Below, piece after piece: positions 15,615 through 26,600 of a stretch of 37,122 nt of DNA. This DNA is from an uncultured Eubacteriales bacterium (GTDB lineage Bacteria > Bacillota > Clostridia > Christensenellales > CAG-138). The translations under genes were made by a program, and so were the position numbers. How positions within the stretch are numbered: the stretch's first letter is position 1; each line of letters begins with the position of its first letter. The stretch lies in NCBI GenBank assembly GCA_902802805.1, contig CADCNE010000012.1, forward strand, positions 1-37,122, in the 5' to 3' direction. Under the pieces are notes generated by a model. That model ran no database searches. It was not told the DNA's origin and saw nothing but the letters and a program-made list of their open reading frames with translations.

Positions 15615-16391
15615 TCAGGCCTTCGGCCCGTTTATCCCGGACAGGATGGGGACGAGCTCGGGGAGCTCATGGATCACGTAGTCCGCCTTCGGGGCGTCCG
15701 GCCCCTGGAAGGCCGCGTCCCGGTGGGCGATGGAAGGGTTGTCGATGCGCACGCACAGGCCCAGCCCCGCGTTCCGGGAGCCCAGCACGTCCCGGGAGAT
15801 AGTGTCCCCCACGTAGCCCGTCTCCGCCGGGACGGCGTGCATCTCGTCCATGGCGATCTCGAAGATCCGAGGATCGGGCTTGCGGATGCCCGTCACGCTG
15901 GACATGACCACGCATTCCATATACCGGTCGATGCCGTATTCCTTCAGCGCGTAGGGGACCAGGGTGGTGGAGATGATGTTGGAGATGACGCCCAGGCGGA
16001 TGCCCATGCCGTGAAGGGCCTCCATGGTCTCCCTGAGCTGGGGCCGGGGGATGTTCTCCATGCGCTCCTGGTCGTAAAGGAAGCTCATCTCCTCTGCGAA
16101 GGGAGCGAGGCGCGCCTCGTCGATATGCAGTTCTTTCAAGAAGTATTTGCTCCAGATGACGCTTTGTGGAAGCTCGACGAGATGACGTTCGCCGAAATGC
16201 TTGTACTCCTCCCCGTTCACCGCCAGCATGGCGTCCAGCTCCTGGGGGCTGAGGGTCACGGGGATGCCGTGTCGGCCCAGGATATCGATGAGATGGGCGC
16301 AGAAACGAAGGCGGGACGCCGGGGTGCGCTTCACCGTGTGGAGCGTTCCGCCCAGATCGAACATCAGCGTCTTGATCATACCTCGTTCCAT
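15615..16391 (-). CDS. HAD-superfamily hydrolase with DxGGT motif (paralogue 4), first gene of the large operon
   Basis: A 258-residue HAD protein: motif I MFDLGGT (Asp12, Gly14), motif II GVISNII, motif III IRKPDPRIFEIA and motif IV YVGDTISRDVLG. It resembles the fifth paralogue at 34835-35590 more than paralogues 1-3: both share VGDT-SRDV-G-R in motif IV. The start could be 16391 (AGGAA just upstream) or 16379 (giving an N-terminus MIKTLMFD like paralogue 5). It is the first gene after the LacI-type operator at 16407-16420, so its expression should follow that switch directly. Confidence 0.83.
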   Translation of the reverse strand: MERGMIKTLMFDLGGTLHTVKRTPASRLRFCAHLIDILGRHGIPVTLSPQELDAMLAVNGEEYKHFGERHLVELPQSVIWSKYFLKELHIDEARLAPFAEEMSFLYDQERMENIPRPQLRETMEALHGMGIRLGVISNIISTTLVPYALKEYGIDRYMECVVMSSVTGIRKPDPRIFEIAMDEMHAVPAETGYVGDTISRDVLGSRNAGLGLCVRIDNPSIAHRDAAFQGPDAPKADYVIHELPELVPILSGINGPKA

Positions 16392-16406
16392 CCTGTTCCT
16401 GAATTA

Positions 16407-16420
16407 CGCAAACGTTTACG
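16407..16420. promoter_or_regulatory. LacI-type operator of the large minus-strand operon
   Basis: The 14-base CGCAAACGTTTACG is a palindrome centred on CG with one mismatched pair. It lies just downstream of the -10 box of the minus-strand promoter and before the first HAD gene, where a bound repressor would block transcription. It matches the sites at 16554, 23573 and 35619. Confidence 0.85.
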
Positions 16421-16428
16421 CCATTTGT

Positions 16429-16457
16429 ATTGTAATACACCGGCAAGCCTTTGTCAA
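16429..16457 (-). promoter_or_regulatory. Sigma-A promoter of the large operon
   Basis: On the minus strand TTGACA (16457-16452) is followed after 17 bases by TACAAT (16434-16429). The predicted start, near 16422, is immediately followed by the operator. No other comparably good promoter was noticed further down the operon as far as iolD. Confidence 0.82.
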
Positions 16458-16522
16458 TACAAAAACCGACGGCTGAAACAGAACTTTTTTCGGCTTCAGA
16501 CGGTGATTATCCAATTCGCCCG

Positions 16523-16551
16523 TTGACAATCCTCCTGCGGTGTCGTAGAAT
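16523..16551 (+). promoter_or_regulatory. Sigma-A promoter of the LacI-family regulator gene
   Basis: TTGACA (16523-16528), 17-base spacer, TAGAAT (16546-16551). It drives the regulator, PHP and PfkB genes and is divergent from the large-operon promoter. Confidence 0.88.
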
Positions 16552-16553
16552 AG

Positions 16554-16567
16554 TGTAAACGTTTACA
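16554..16567. promoter_or_regulatory. LacI-type operator, perfect palindrome, autoregulatory
   Basis: TGTAAACGTTTACA is a perfect 14-base palindrome starting two bases after the -10 box, across the expected transcription start of the regulator gene. This position indicates autorepression. A catabolite-responsive (CcpA) site has a similar form, so the binding protein is inferred from adjacency. Confidence 0.88.
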
Positions 16568-16610
16568 GTACCGTATTTTCTGACAAAAACAGTATTCGGA
16601 GGTTTTCGGC

Positions 16611-17621
16611 ATGCCCTCTGTCACGTTAAAAGACGTCGCAAAAGTGGCCGGCGTTTCCTACGCCACGGTCTCCCGCGCCCTTTCGGGGAGTCCCGAGATC
16701 AGTGAAGAGACCCGCCGACGCATCCTGAAACTGTGCAAGGAGATGGGGTATACCCCCAACTCTGTGGCTCGTTCCATGGTCAAACGGCACACCGATATCA
16801 TGGGACTCATCGTCCCAAGTCTCAACAACCCCTTTATGAGCGAGCTCACGGCCCACCTGGAGATATATGCTCGTACCAGGGGCTATAATTTGATGGTCTG
16901 CAACTCCTCTTACGATTACGACCTGGAGAAGGAGGTCTTCTCCCTTCTGGTTGGCCGCCAGGTGGATGGGATCATCATGATCCCCGCGGGGCACGAATCC
17001 TACGAGCCCTTGAACGCCCTGACCAGCCAGGTACCTACGGTGTTCATCAGCGAGAACATGAAGGATTATCCTGAGAACTATGTTTCGGTGGATAACCATC
17101 GGGGCATGCAGATCGCCACGGAATACCTCTACTCCCTGGGCCATCGGGACATCCTGTACTTCGGCGCCCGGTCCGACAGCAAAACCCATCAGCTGCGGCT
17201 GGACGGATACCTCTCCACCTGCGAGAAGCTGAGTATCGAGCCTCACGTGCTGCGCAGCAGCTACACCCGCAGCTCCCGGGAGGTGGGCTACGCCATGGGC
17301 GGTGAGTATTTCTCCCGGCCCCATCAGGAAACTGCCATCCTCTGCGCCGCGGACATGCTGGCCATCGGCGTCATGCAGGCCGCCTTCGAAACGGGCGTCC
17401 GCATCCCCAAGGACGTCTCCCTCATGGGCTTCGACAACATCTCCTTCTCCGCCCTGCCCCAGATCGACCTCACCACCGTGAACCAGCCCTTCCAGCAGAT
17501 GGCCATCGCCTCGGTGGACATGCTCCTCGATCGGATCAAGAACCCCAGGTCGGAGCACGCCAAGCTGATCCTGCCTCCCTCCCTCATCGTGCGCAAATCC
17601 TGCCGCGCTTTGGGCAAATAA
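16611..17621 (+). CDS. LacI-family transcriptional regulator
   Basis: A 336-residue regulator. Residues 3-55 are a LacI-type helix-turn-helix and hinge (LKDVAKVAGVSYATVSRALS, then NSVARSM), followed by a periplasmic-binding-protein-like sensor domain with LIVPSLNNPF, VDNHRGM, LGHRDILYFG and MGFDNISFS. A GGAGG site lies 8 bases before the ATG. The ligand cannot be read; sensors of this fold bind sugars, polyols or sugar phosphates. The promoter and a perfect operator lie directly upstream, and similar operators occur before the large operon, the pyrophosphatase and the ABC operon, making it the likely master switch of the locus. Confidence 0.93.
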   Translation: MPSVTLKDVAKVAGVSYATVSRALSGSPEISEETRRRILKLCKEMGYTPNSVARSMVKRHTDIMGLIVPSLNNPFMSELTAHLEIYARTRGYNLMVCNSSYDYDLEKEVFSLLVGRQVDGIIMIPAGHESYEPLNALTSQVPTVFISENMKDYPENYVSVDNHRGMQIATEYLYSLGHRDILYFGARSDSKTHQLRLDGYLSTCEKLSIEPHVLRSSYTRSSREVGYAMGGEYFSRPHQETAILCAADMLAIGVMQAAFETGVRIPKDVSLMGFDNISFSALPQIDLTTVNQPFQQMAIASVDMLLDRIKNPRSEHAKLILPPSLIVRKSCRALGK

Positions 17622-17631
17622 GGAGAAAGCC

Positions 17632-18342
17632 ATGTATAAATACGAGATGCATCTGCACACCATGGAGACCAGCCGCTGCGGCCACGTTCGGGCCGCGGAT
17701 CAGGTGCGGACCTATCATCGCCTGGGCTACCAGGGCCTGTGCGTCACGGACCATCTGCACAACGGCTATATCGACATCATGGACTGCCATGACGACTGGC
17801 AGGAGTGCATCCGCCGCTATCTCTACGGGTATCATCTGGCCAAGGAAGAGGGCGAACGGCTGGGTATGGACGTCATCTTCGCCGTGGAGCTCCGCTTCCC
17901 CGAGAATGATAGCGACTATCTCATCTATGGCATCGACGAAAAATGGCTCTACGACCACCCCTACGTGTGCCGGATGGACCATCAGGCTTTCTTCGACCGC
18001 TTTAAGGACGAGGTGCTGATCATTCATGCCCACCCCTATCGGAACTGCGATGAAGTGTTTTATACCTGCGTCCACGGGCTGGAGGTGGCCAACTGCAATC
18101 CCCGTCACAAGAATCGGAACGAGCTCGCTTTGGCCCTGGCGAAGGCCAATCCCCACCTTATCCGCACCGTGGGCTCCGACGCCCACCGGCCGGGGGACGA
18201 GGGCCGCGCGGCCCTGCTGAGCGAGGTGCGCATCCCCGATTCCTACGCCATGAAGGATGTCATCACCTCCGGGCGGTTCAAGCTCTGGTGCCCGGAGTAT
18301 GAAAATATTTTACAGGAATGCGAGGCGATCCCCCATGTATGA
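17632..18342 (+). CDS. PHP-domain metal-dependent phosphoesterase
   Basis: A 236-residue PHP-fold protein of the type seen in HisJ-like histidinol phosphatases and YciV-like phosphoesterases. Metal ligands are in the expected places: HLHT (His7, His9), VTDH (Asp40, His41), VELRF (Glu86), IIHAHPY (His132, His134) and GSDAH (Asp183, His185). It starts 10 bases after the regulator gene and overlaps the kinase gene by 8 bases, so the three form an operon. It probably hydrolyses a phosphate ester of the pathway; the substrate is unknown. Confidence 0.87.
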   Translation: MYKYEMHLHTMETSRCGHVRAADQVRTYHRLGYQGLCVTDHLHNGYIDIMDCHDDWQECIRRYLYGYHLAKEEGERLGMDVIFAVELRFPENDSDYLIYGIDEKWLYDHPYVCRMDHQAFFDRFKDEVLIIHAHPYRNCDEVFYTCVHGLEVANCNPRHKNRNELALALAKANPHLIRTVGSDAHRPGDEGRAALLSEVRIPDSYAMKDVITSGRFKLWCPEYENILQECEAIPHV

Positions 18343-19213
18343 CATCATGATAATCGGCCAGATCACTCTGGATCACAACATCGACTTCGACGGTCGGGAG
18401 GAATTTCGGACCGGCGGCGCCGTCACCTTCTCCGGCTACGCGGCGGCGGCCATCGGCCACCGAGTGGCGGTGGTGCCCAAGGGCGATCCCCAGCGGGTGG
18501 ACCCCTTCGCCACCTTCCGGGACAGCAAAGTGGAAAAGGTGTTCCCCGTGTTCTCCCCCACCTGCACCGAGATGGAGAACACCTACTTCACCGCGGACAG
18601 GGAGCGTCGGCGGAGCCTGAACACCCAGGGCATCGTCCCCTATGCTCCGGCGGATCTGCCGGCGGAACCGGCTCGCATCTATCACCTGGGCGGTCTCGTG
18701 AAGGGGGACATGGGCGGGGATCTCATCGAAGCCTGCGCCAAGCGCGGTGACACAGCCCTGGACGTGCAGGCGGTGCTCCGGTGCCGGAACGAGGACGGCA
18801 CCTTGGAGCTGCGGGACTGGCCTGAAAAGAAACAATATCTGCCCCTGATCCGCTATCTCAAGACCGATGCCGCCGAAGCGGAGGTGCTCACCGGTACGGA
18901 CGATCGGGAGAAGGCCGCCTTCCTGCTCTGTGAATGGGGCGCGAAGGAAGTGCTGATCACCCATAACACTGAAGCCATCGTCTGCGACGGGCAGCGCATC
19001 CACCGCGCGCCTTTGAAGCCCCGGAACCTCTCGGGCCGGACCGGCCGGGGCGACACCACCTTCGCCGGGTATCTGACGGAACGGCTGGAAAGCGACATTC
19101 CCACAGCCCTGGAGTTCGCCGCCGCCCTGGTCTCCCTGAAGATGGAGACGCCAGGCCCCTTCATGGGCACCCGGCAGGACGTGCTGGACTACATCAAGCG
19201 GTTCTACCGCTGA
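18335..19213 (+). CDS. PfkB-family carbohydrate kinase (ribokinase fold)
   Basis: A 292-residue kinase of the PfkB family. N-terminal GQITLDHNIDF and GGAVTFSGYAAAAIG form the substrate-binding part. The C-terminal motif is GRTGRGDTTFAGY, with the catalytic base Asp240 kept but the anion-hole GAGD changed to GRGD (Arg238). It is shorter than IolC (about 330 residues) and not obviously IolC. In this context it might phosphorylate an inositol-derived acid or a polyol, but that is only inference. The start at 18335 lies inside the end of the PHP gene, with GAGG 9 bases upstream; an earlier in-frame ATG at 18257 would overlap far more. Confidence 0.82.
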   Translation: MYDIMIIGQITLDHNIDFDGREEFRTGGAVTFSGYAAAAIGHRVAVVPKGDPQRVDPFATFRDSKVEKVFPVFSPTCTEMENTYFTADRERRRSLNTQGIVPYAPADLPAEPARIYHLGGLVKGDMGGDLIEACAKRGDTALDVQAVLRCRNEDGTLELRDWPEKKQYLPLIRYLKTDAAEAEVLTGTDDREKAAFLLCEWGAKEVLITHNTEAIVCDGQRIHRAPLKPRNLSGRTGRGDTTFAGYLTERLESDIPTALEFAAALVSLKMETPGPFMGTRQDVLDYIKRFYR

Positions 19214-19231
19214 TCGCACGTAATAGAATAG

Positions 19232-19256
19232 CGGCCCGCAAGCGCGAGCCGTTTTT
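19232..19256 (+). terminator. Intrinsic terminator after the regulator/PHP/PfkB operon
   Basis: Bases 19232-19239 and 19244-19251 pair (CGGC, one mismatch, CGC) around a short AAGC loop, followed by TTTTT at 19252-19256. It lies between the kinase stop and the convergent MFS gene. Confidence 0.65.
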
Positions 19257-19260
19257 ACTA

Positions 19261-20463
19261 TCATTCTTTGTGCTGTCGTTGCATACACAGGCCATAGAAG
19301 ACTATGGCTAGCAGCTGCGCCGTCGCGGAGACGGCCACCAGAAGGCGGGGGTCGAGATCATACAAGGCGCCCAGGAGCCAGCTTCCCAGGAACCACGCCG
19401 CACCGAAGCCCGTTTCAAAGATGCCGAAGCCGGTCCCCCGCCGGGCACGGGGCACGATCCGGCTGACGGCGGCCTTCATGATGCTCTCCTGCGCCCCCAT
19501 GCCCACGCCCCAGAGCACGACGCCTACGCCGATCAGCCAGGGGGCCCTCGTCAGAAACACGAAGCAGGAGAAGAAGGCGCTCAGGGCCGTGGAAACGAGC
19601 AGGGCTTTTAGGCCGATCCGATCGAACAGCCAGCCGAAAAACAGCGCTGCGAAGGCGTCCACCGCCATAGCCGCCGCGTACAGCAGGCTCAGCGCGGCGT
19701 CCGGGAACGCCTGCGTCTTGGCTGCATGGAGGGTGATCAGCGGGAAATCCGCGAAACCGAAGGCGAACAGGCAGATAGCGACCATATAGAGCGCAAAGGA
19801 TTTACGGAAGCGAAACTCGGCCGTTTCCGTCTGCTTCTCCTCGAAGGCCTCCGGGTCCGGGTACTTCCTCCGGGCGAACAGGACGAGGCCGATGGTGATG
19901 AGGGCCGGTATCCCCAGCACGGCGAAACTAAGGCGATAGGTGGAAAACAGATCTCCCTTCTCCCGAACGGCGGCGATGAGAAAGAGGAGGACCGGCCCGA
20001 TAAAGGCCCCCAGCTGATCGAGAAACTCCTGAAAGGCAAAGCCCTTGCCCGTACCGACCTCGCCGGCGGCGAAGCTGACCAGGGTATTCTTGGCAGGCTT
20101 TTTGATGGCCTTTCCTATGCGCTCCAAAATGACCAGGCCGCAGGCAACGGCCCATCCGTTCTGCGGCACCAGGGCCAGCGCCGGGATGGCCAACACCTGC
20201 AGAACATAGCCTGCGATGACCAACGTCCAGTACTTTTTGGTTTTGTCCGCCAAATACCCGGACAGGATCCGCAGAGAATACCCGCATAGCTCTCCGAACC
20301 CCGACACAAAGCCAATGGTCGCCGCCGATGCCCCGGCAAGGTTCAGGTAGTTGCCCAGGATGCTTCGTGCCCCCTCGTGGGTCATGTCTGAAAACAGGCT
20401 GACCACGCCCATCAGGGCGATGAACCACAGCGCATCGCTGATCCTTCGTTTGTTGTCTTTCAC
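19261..20463 (-). CDS. Major facilitator superfamily transporter
   Basis: About 400 residues with twelve predicted membrane helices and MFS signatures: SGYLADKTKKYW in loop 2-3 (GxLaDrxGrr-like) and a matching GWLFDRIGLKALL in the second half, separated by a charged central loop (RRKYPDPEAFEEKQ). The frame opens with a TTG at 20484 that lacks a ribosome site; a GTG at 20463 with AAGGA 10 bases upstream gives a more natural N-terminus (KDNKRRISDALW), so that start is given. Substrate unknown. It stands alone between the kinase and mgtC-like genes, and no LacI-type operator was seen near it. Confidence 0.86.
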   Translation of the reverse strand: MKDNKRRISDALWFIALMGVVSLFSDMTHEGARSILGNYLNLAGASAATIGFVSGFGELCGYSLRILSGYLADKTKKYWTLVIAGYVLQVLAIPALALVPQNGWAVACGLVILERIGKAIKKPAKNTLVSFAAGEVGTGKGFAFQEFLDQLGAFIGPVLLFLIAAVREKGDLFSTYRLSFAVLGIPALITIGLVLFARRKYPDPEAFEEKQTETAEFRFRKSFALYMVAICLFAFGFADFPLITLHAAKTQAFPDAALSLLYAAAMAVDAFAALFFGWLFDRIGLKALLVSTALSAFFSCFVFLTRAPWLIGVGVVLWGVGMGAQESIMKAAVSRIVPRARRGTGFGIFETGFGAAWFLGSWLLGALYDLDPRLLVAVSATAQLLAIVFYGLCMQRQHKE

Positions 20464-20566
20464 ATGCACCGCTTCCTTTGTCAAAACCGATCCGTTTTAG
20501 ATAGTATACCACAGCCCACCAACCGGCGCACGATCTTTTACGCCCATATGCCTTGACCATGAAAAG

Positions 20567-20596
20567 AGCACAGCCGTCCTAAATAACGGCTGTGCT
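20567..20596 (-). terminator. Intrinsic terminator after the mgtC-like gene
   Basis: A perfect 11-bp stem, AGCACAGCCGT at 20567-20577 paired with 20586-20596, loop of 8. On the minus strand it is followed by CTTTTC. It ends the pyrophosphatase/MgtC transcript before the MFS gene. Confidence 0.78.
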
Positions 20597-20622
20597 GCTG
20601 ATGCATATCACCCGCAGGCAGT

Positions 20623-21351
20623 TCAGACGCCCAGCTCGAAGCTGACGCCCCGCACGTCGCCCACGGATTCCAAGAACTCCGACAGGTCGTTGACCGTCAC
20701 GTCGTGGCGCATGCGCAGCGTCAGATCGTAGGCGGCGCTGCCGTCCTCCAGCAGGTCGATCTTCACCTCCAGGATCTGCATGCCATGTTCGTCAACGTAC
20801 TCGTTCAACGCCTTCCTGAATTCGGCAGAATTGCTTACCACACAGTGCATCCGGCCCACCACCATGGAGTCCACGCCGATGGTGAACTTGTGCATGAGGA
20901 TCTGAATGGCCGCCACTACCGCCGTGGTGAAGATGCCGATCACGTACATGCCCGCGCCGATAGCGAGGCCGATGCCGGCCGTGGCCCAGATGCCCGCCGC
21001 CGTGGTCAGGCCCTTGATGGAGTTGCCGTTGCGGAAGATGATGCCAGCTCCCAGGAAGGAGACGCCGCCGATGATCTGGGCCGCCAGACGGGCGGGGTCC
21101 GTGCCCTTGGTACCGTACATCCCGGCACCATCGGGACCGACCAGGTCGGCAAAGCCGTACTTCGACACGATCATGGTCAATGCCGCCGCACAGCAGACGA
21201 TGATATGGGTCCGGATGCCCGCCTCCTTCAAGCGCTTGCTGCGCTCAAAGCCGATGGCAGCGCCGCAAACGCAGGCGATCAGCACCCGGATGAAGAATTC
21301 AGCATACTGGGAGAGGGAGAATTGCCTCGCCAGAATCTCAGCAAAAGTCAC
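20623..21351 (-). CDS. MgtC/SapB-family membrane protein
   Basis: A 242-residue protein with about five N-terminal membrane helices containing the MgtC signatures CGAAIGFERSKRLKEAGIRTH and GGVSFLGAGIIFR, followed by a C-terminal ACT-like soluble domain. The start codon is GTG with AGGAGG upstream. MgtC proteins influence magnesium homeostasis or ATP synthase activity, though many family members are uncharacterised. It follows the pyrophosphatase gene by 41 bases, a sensible partner because pyrophosphatases need Mg-pyrophosphate. Confidence 0.88.
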   Translation of the reverse strand: MTFAEILARQFSLSQYAEFFIRVLIACVCGAAIGFERSKRLKEAGIRTHIIVCCAAALTMIVSKYGFADLVGPDGAGMYGTKGTDPARLAAQIIGGVSFLGAGIIFRNGNSIKGLTTAAGIWATAGIGLAIGAGMYVIGIFTTAVVAAIQILMHKFTIGVDSMVVGRMHCVVSNSAEFRKALNEYVDEHGMQILEVKIDLLEDGSAAYDLTLRMRHDVTVNDLSEFLESVGDVRGVSFELGV

Positions 21352-21392
21352 AGGTATCGCCTCCTAAAGCGCTCTTTGTCCAGGGGTCTTGA

Positions 21393-23522
<2,130 letters not shown>

Positions 23523-23572
23523 AGCTGTACCTCTTTCCTGACTGTATTACGGGCGAAGCGCCCTCGTTTGGC

Positions 23573-23590
23573 TCCGTAAACGTTTACGGA
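23573..23590. promoter_or_regulatory. LacI-type operator upstream of the pyrophosphatase gene
   Basis: A perfect 18-base palindrome, TCCGTAAACGTTTACGGA, the longest of the set. A -10-like TATTCT lies just upstream on the minus strand (23602-23597), but no good -35 was seen. Its core is identical to that of the regulator's own operator. Confidence 0.82.
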
Positions 23591-23674
23591 AGATGAAGAA
23601 TAGAATCGGCGCCTGCCGTCTATCCGAACCGGCAAAAGCCGGAACGGCAAACGCCGATAAACCGGGATCCAGAC

Positions 23675-26600
23675 CTACTTAACGGTCTTTCTCTTCTTAA
23701 AAATCACGACCAGCAGGATCACCGCAATCGCAGCAGCCCCGCAGCCGATCGCCGCCCACGGCACGGTGCGCTCCGCTGCCGCCGCTGTCGCTGCCGCCTC
23801 CGGCTTCGTCTCCGCTGCCGGCTTCACTTCCGCCGCCGGCTTCGTTTCCGCCGCCGGTTTTTCCTCTGTCTTGGCCGCAGCCTCCGGCTCCGCCGGCTGG
23901 CTCTGCTCGTGACGGATCGCGAAGCTGTCGATGGCGGTGTAGTCGGCGCACTTCTTCGGGCTCGCGTCGCCGGCCTCCGTCCTCTGATACGCGGTCACGA
24001 CGATCCCTTCCTCCGTGACTTCCACGTAGGCGAGGTACTGCCGTTCATCCGACTGGCCGCCGGTCTGGAACTCCAGCAGGCCGTCCAGCTCTCCGCCGTA
24101 CTCATCGAACTTCATGCCCATGGGGCTGATGGTGACGAAGGTGGTGGCTTCGCCGGGCTCGGCCTTTTCGCCGCTGCCGTTGACCGTGGCCCTAAAGTAG
24201 TTGTGGATATGCCCGTTGAAAAACAGGTCCACCTGAAGCTCTTCACACATCTGCTCCAGGAAGGCCGTCGCCGCGTCGTCCTTCTGCACCAGGCCCGCGT
24301 GGGCCAGGACGATCCGGTACGCGCAGCCGGAAGCCTCGAAGACGTCCTTCGCCCAGGCCTTCTGCTGCTCATAGAACCGAAGCTTGTCCTGCGACGCGTC
24401 CGCGCCGTCGATGCCGGTATAGGGCTCTGTGTTCAGGATCACGAAGCACACGTCGCCGACCACGAAGGAGGCCGTCGTCTCCGCCAGCATCTCATCGTCG
24501 ATCCCCCGGGGGAGATTGGTCCGTCCCTTAAAATGGGAATAGACCACGTCGCCCTTGGATTCGTGATTGCCCGGGACATACGCGGTGGGCGTCGTCGCCA
24601 GCACGCCCTGGAGCTGATCGAACAGATACGTCCATTCCGCCATGGTGTCGTCCTCCGTGAGGTCGCCCAGGTTCACGATGAAATCCGGATGGAGGGTGTC
24701 TGTCAGGAACGTCTGATCGGTGTACAGGAAGGGCAGATACCCCTCCTCGTTGGTGGACTGCAGATCGCTGACGAGCACGAAGGAGAATGCCTTTTGGGCG
24801 GGCAGGGTCCTGAACTCGTAGACGCTGCTCTGATAGTCGTTGGTCCCGTCCTTGGTGACGGCCATATACTTATAGTCCGTCCCCGGCTTTAGCCCGGTCA
24901 GGTCGACGGAATAGCTGGTGAACGTGCCGTGATCGCCACGCACGTTGACCCGCTCGATCTCGGTCACCGGCACGACGGTCCAACTGGATTCGTCCCGTTC
25001 GCGCCAGCGCAGTTCCGCGCTGAGCCCATCGGCCGCGGTGATCCAGTTGAAGCACATCTCGGCGGCGGTGGCTCCGGGCGTCAGGGTGAGCTGCTCCGGA
25101 ACATAGCGGACCGTTTCCGAAACCACGTCCAGTCGGACCGTGCCCTCGGTGGGGAAGGAAAGCTTCCTTCCGTCCGCCTCCACGGTGCAGTAATAATAGT
25201 AGGTGCCGATATCCAGAGACAGATCCGCCGTAAAGCCCGCCTCGGTCCGCTGCATCGGGACCGTTTCAGTGCAGGCCGAGCGCTTCTTGCCCGTGCCCAG
25301 GTGGACCAGAGCCTCCCCGGCGGTCACACCCTCCGGCGCCAGCAGCGCGTCGATCCGCACGGTCTCGCCGGAATACGCGCTGTTCTTCATGGGCTCCGAA
25401 AGGCGAAGGACCGGCGCGGAGACGATCAGCCGCCCATCGATGCGGTCCTTGAGATCCACGGCATCCGCAAAGGCCCGGATCATAGGATAGCCATCTGACT
25501 CATCGCCGACCCAGGTCCAGACATCGTCGAGATCCCAGCCCAGGGATTCATACAGCTCTTTGCTCCTGATCTGCTCGCTACCGACCAGGGCGTACGCCGC
25601 TTCTTCGGGATGGGTGCTGGATACGCCGCCCATGAGCCTCGTCCCGTTCCACACCACGTTGCCGTGGATGTGAGAGCCGGAATCGCCGGCATAGTTCCCG
25701 CAGAGGTAGCCGATGTTCTGGCTGTCGTCGCCGCCGTCGATCTCGGAGAGCAGCATCACGTTGTTGTCGACAGCCGTGCCGCCCTTGAGGTTGCCGATGA
25801 GGCCGCCGACGCTGTCCGCTTCCTCGCCGCCGATCTCGATGGAACCGGCCGCGTAGCAGTTGACCACCTGGCCGCCGCCGGAGCAGGAGGCCGTGATGCC
25901 GCCCGCCGCTCCGTTTTCGTTGCCCTTGCCGCGGACGATGATCTCGCAGTCGACGAAGCAGTTGCGGGCGATGCCGCAATAGCCGTTTTCGTTGCGCTTG
26001 ATCTTGCCCGCCAGGCCGCCGGCGTTCTTTTCCCGGCAGTCGATCTTTCCGGTGCAGACCACGTTGTCCGCGTCACCGTACAGGCTCCCGGCCAGGATCC
26101 CGCAGGAGGACAGGCCCTTGATCTCGGCGTCCAGGATCGCCAGGTTTTTGACATAGCCCTCGCCGAAATCGTGGCCCACGTTGCCGAACAGGCCGCAGTA
26201 TTTGTTCCCCATGCACACGACGCGCAGGTTCCGGATGGCGTGCCCCTGCCCGTCGAAGGTGCCGAAGAACGCGCAGTGCACGCCCTCCTCCTTGCCGTTG
26301 TCGGCCAGAGCGCCGATGGGCGGCATATAGCCCTCGGTGTCGTTGCCGGTCTTGTCGGCGATGACTGCGCCGATCCGCTCCAGCAGGGGCGACATGTCGA
26401 GATCCTGGGTCAGCACGTAAGTGCCGCCGCAGGGCGCGTCGGGGGCGTGGTCGCCGTTGGTGTCCTCCGGCTTCCACAGCCCTGACAGATACAGAAGCTG
26501 CTCCGGCGCGGAGATGCGATAGGTGTCGGACGCCGGATCATAGTCCGGCAAAACGGCGCCGAGGGAAACGAGGACGTCGGTGCTCCACACGTCCTGCTCC

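Noticed and set aside
401..15681. Long plus-strand open frames opposite the large operon (for example 401-2155, 2320-4143, 7775-10150 and 11576-13915)
   Set aside because: They are antisense to genes with clear family motifs, have no ribosome sites or recognisable domains, and show the His/Val/Gly/Asp-rich make-up typical of shadow frames in GC-rich DNA.
18335..19213. PfkB kinase as IolC (5-dehydro-2-deoxygluconokinase)
   Set aside because: It is about 40 residues shorter than IolC, has GRGD instead of GAGD and lacks recognisable IolC blocks, so only a family-level call is made.
23629..23642. CCGGC-AAAA-GCCGG hairpin as terminator of the phosphoesterase gene
   Set aside because: Only five base pairs and no U-run on the minus strand; too weak to list.
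23776..23900. Short periodic repeats (GCCGCCGGCTTCGTTTC-like) considered as a CRISPR or regulatory repeat
   Set aside because: They are in frame and encode the AETKP/AEVKP spacer before the membrane anchor of the phosphoesterase; there are no unique spacers.
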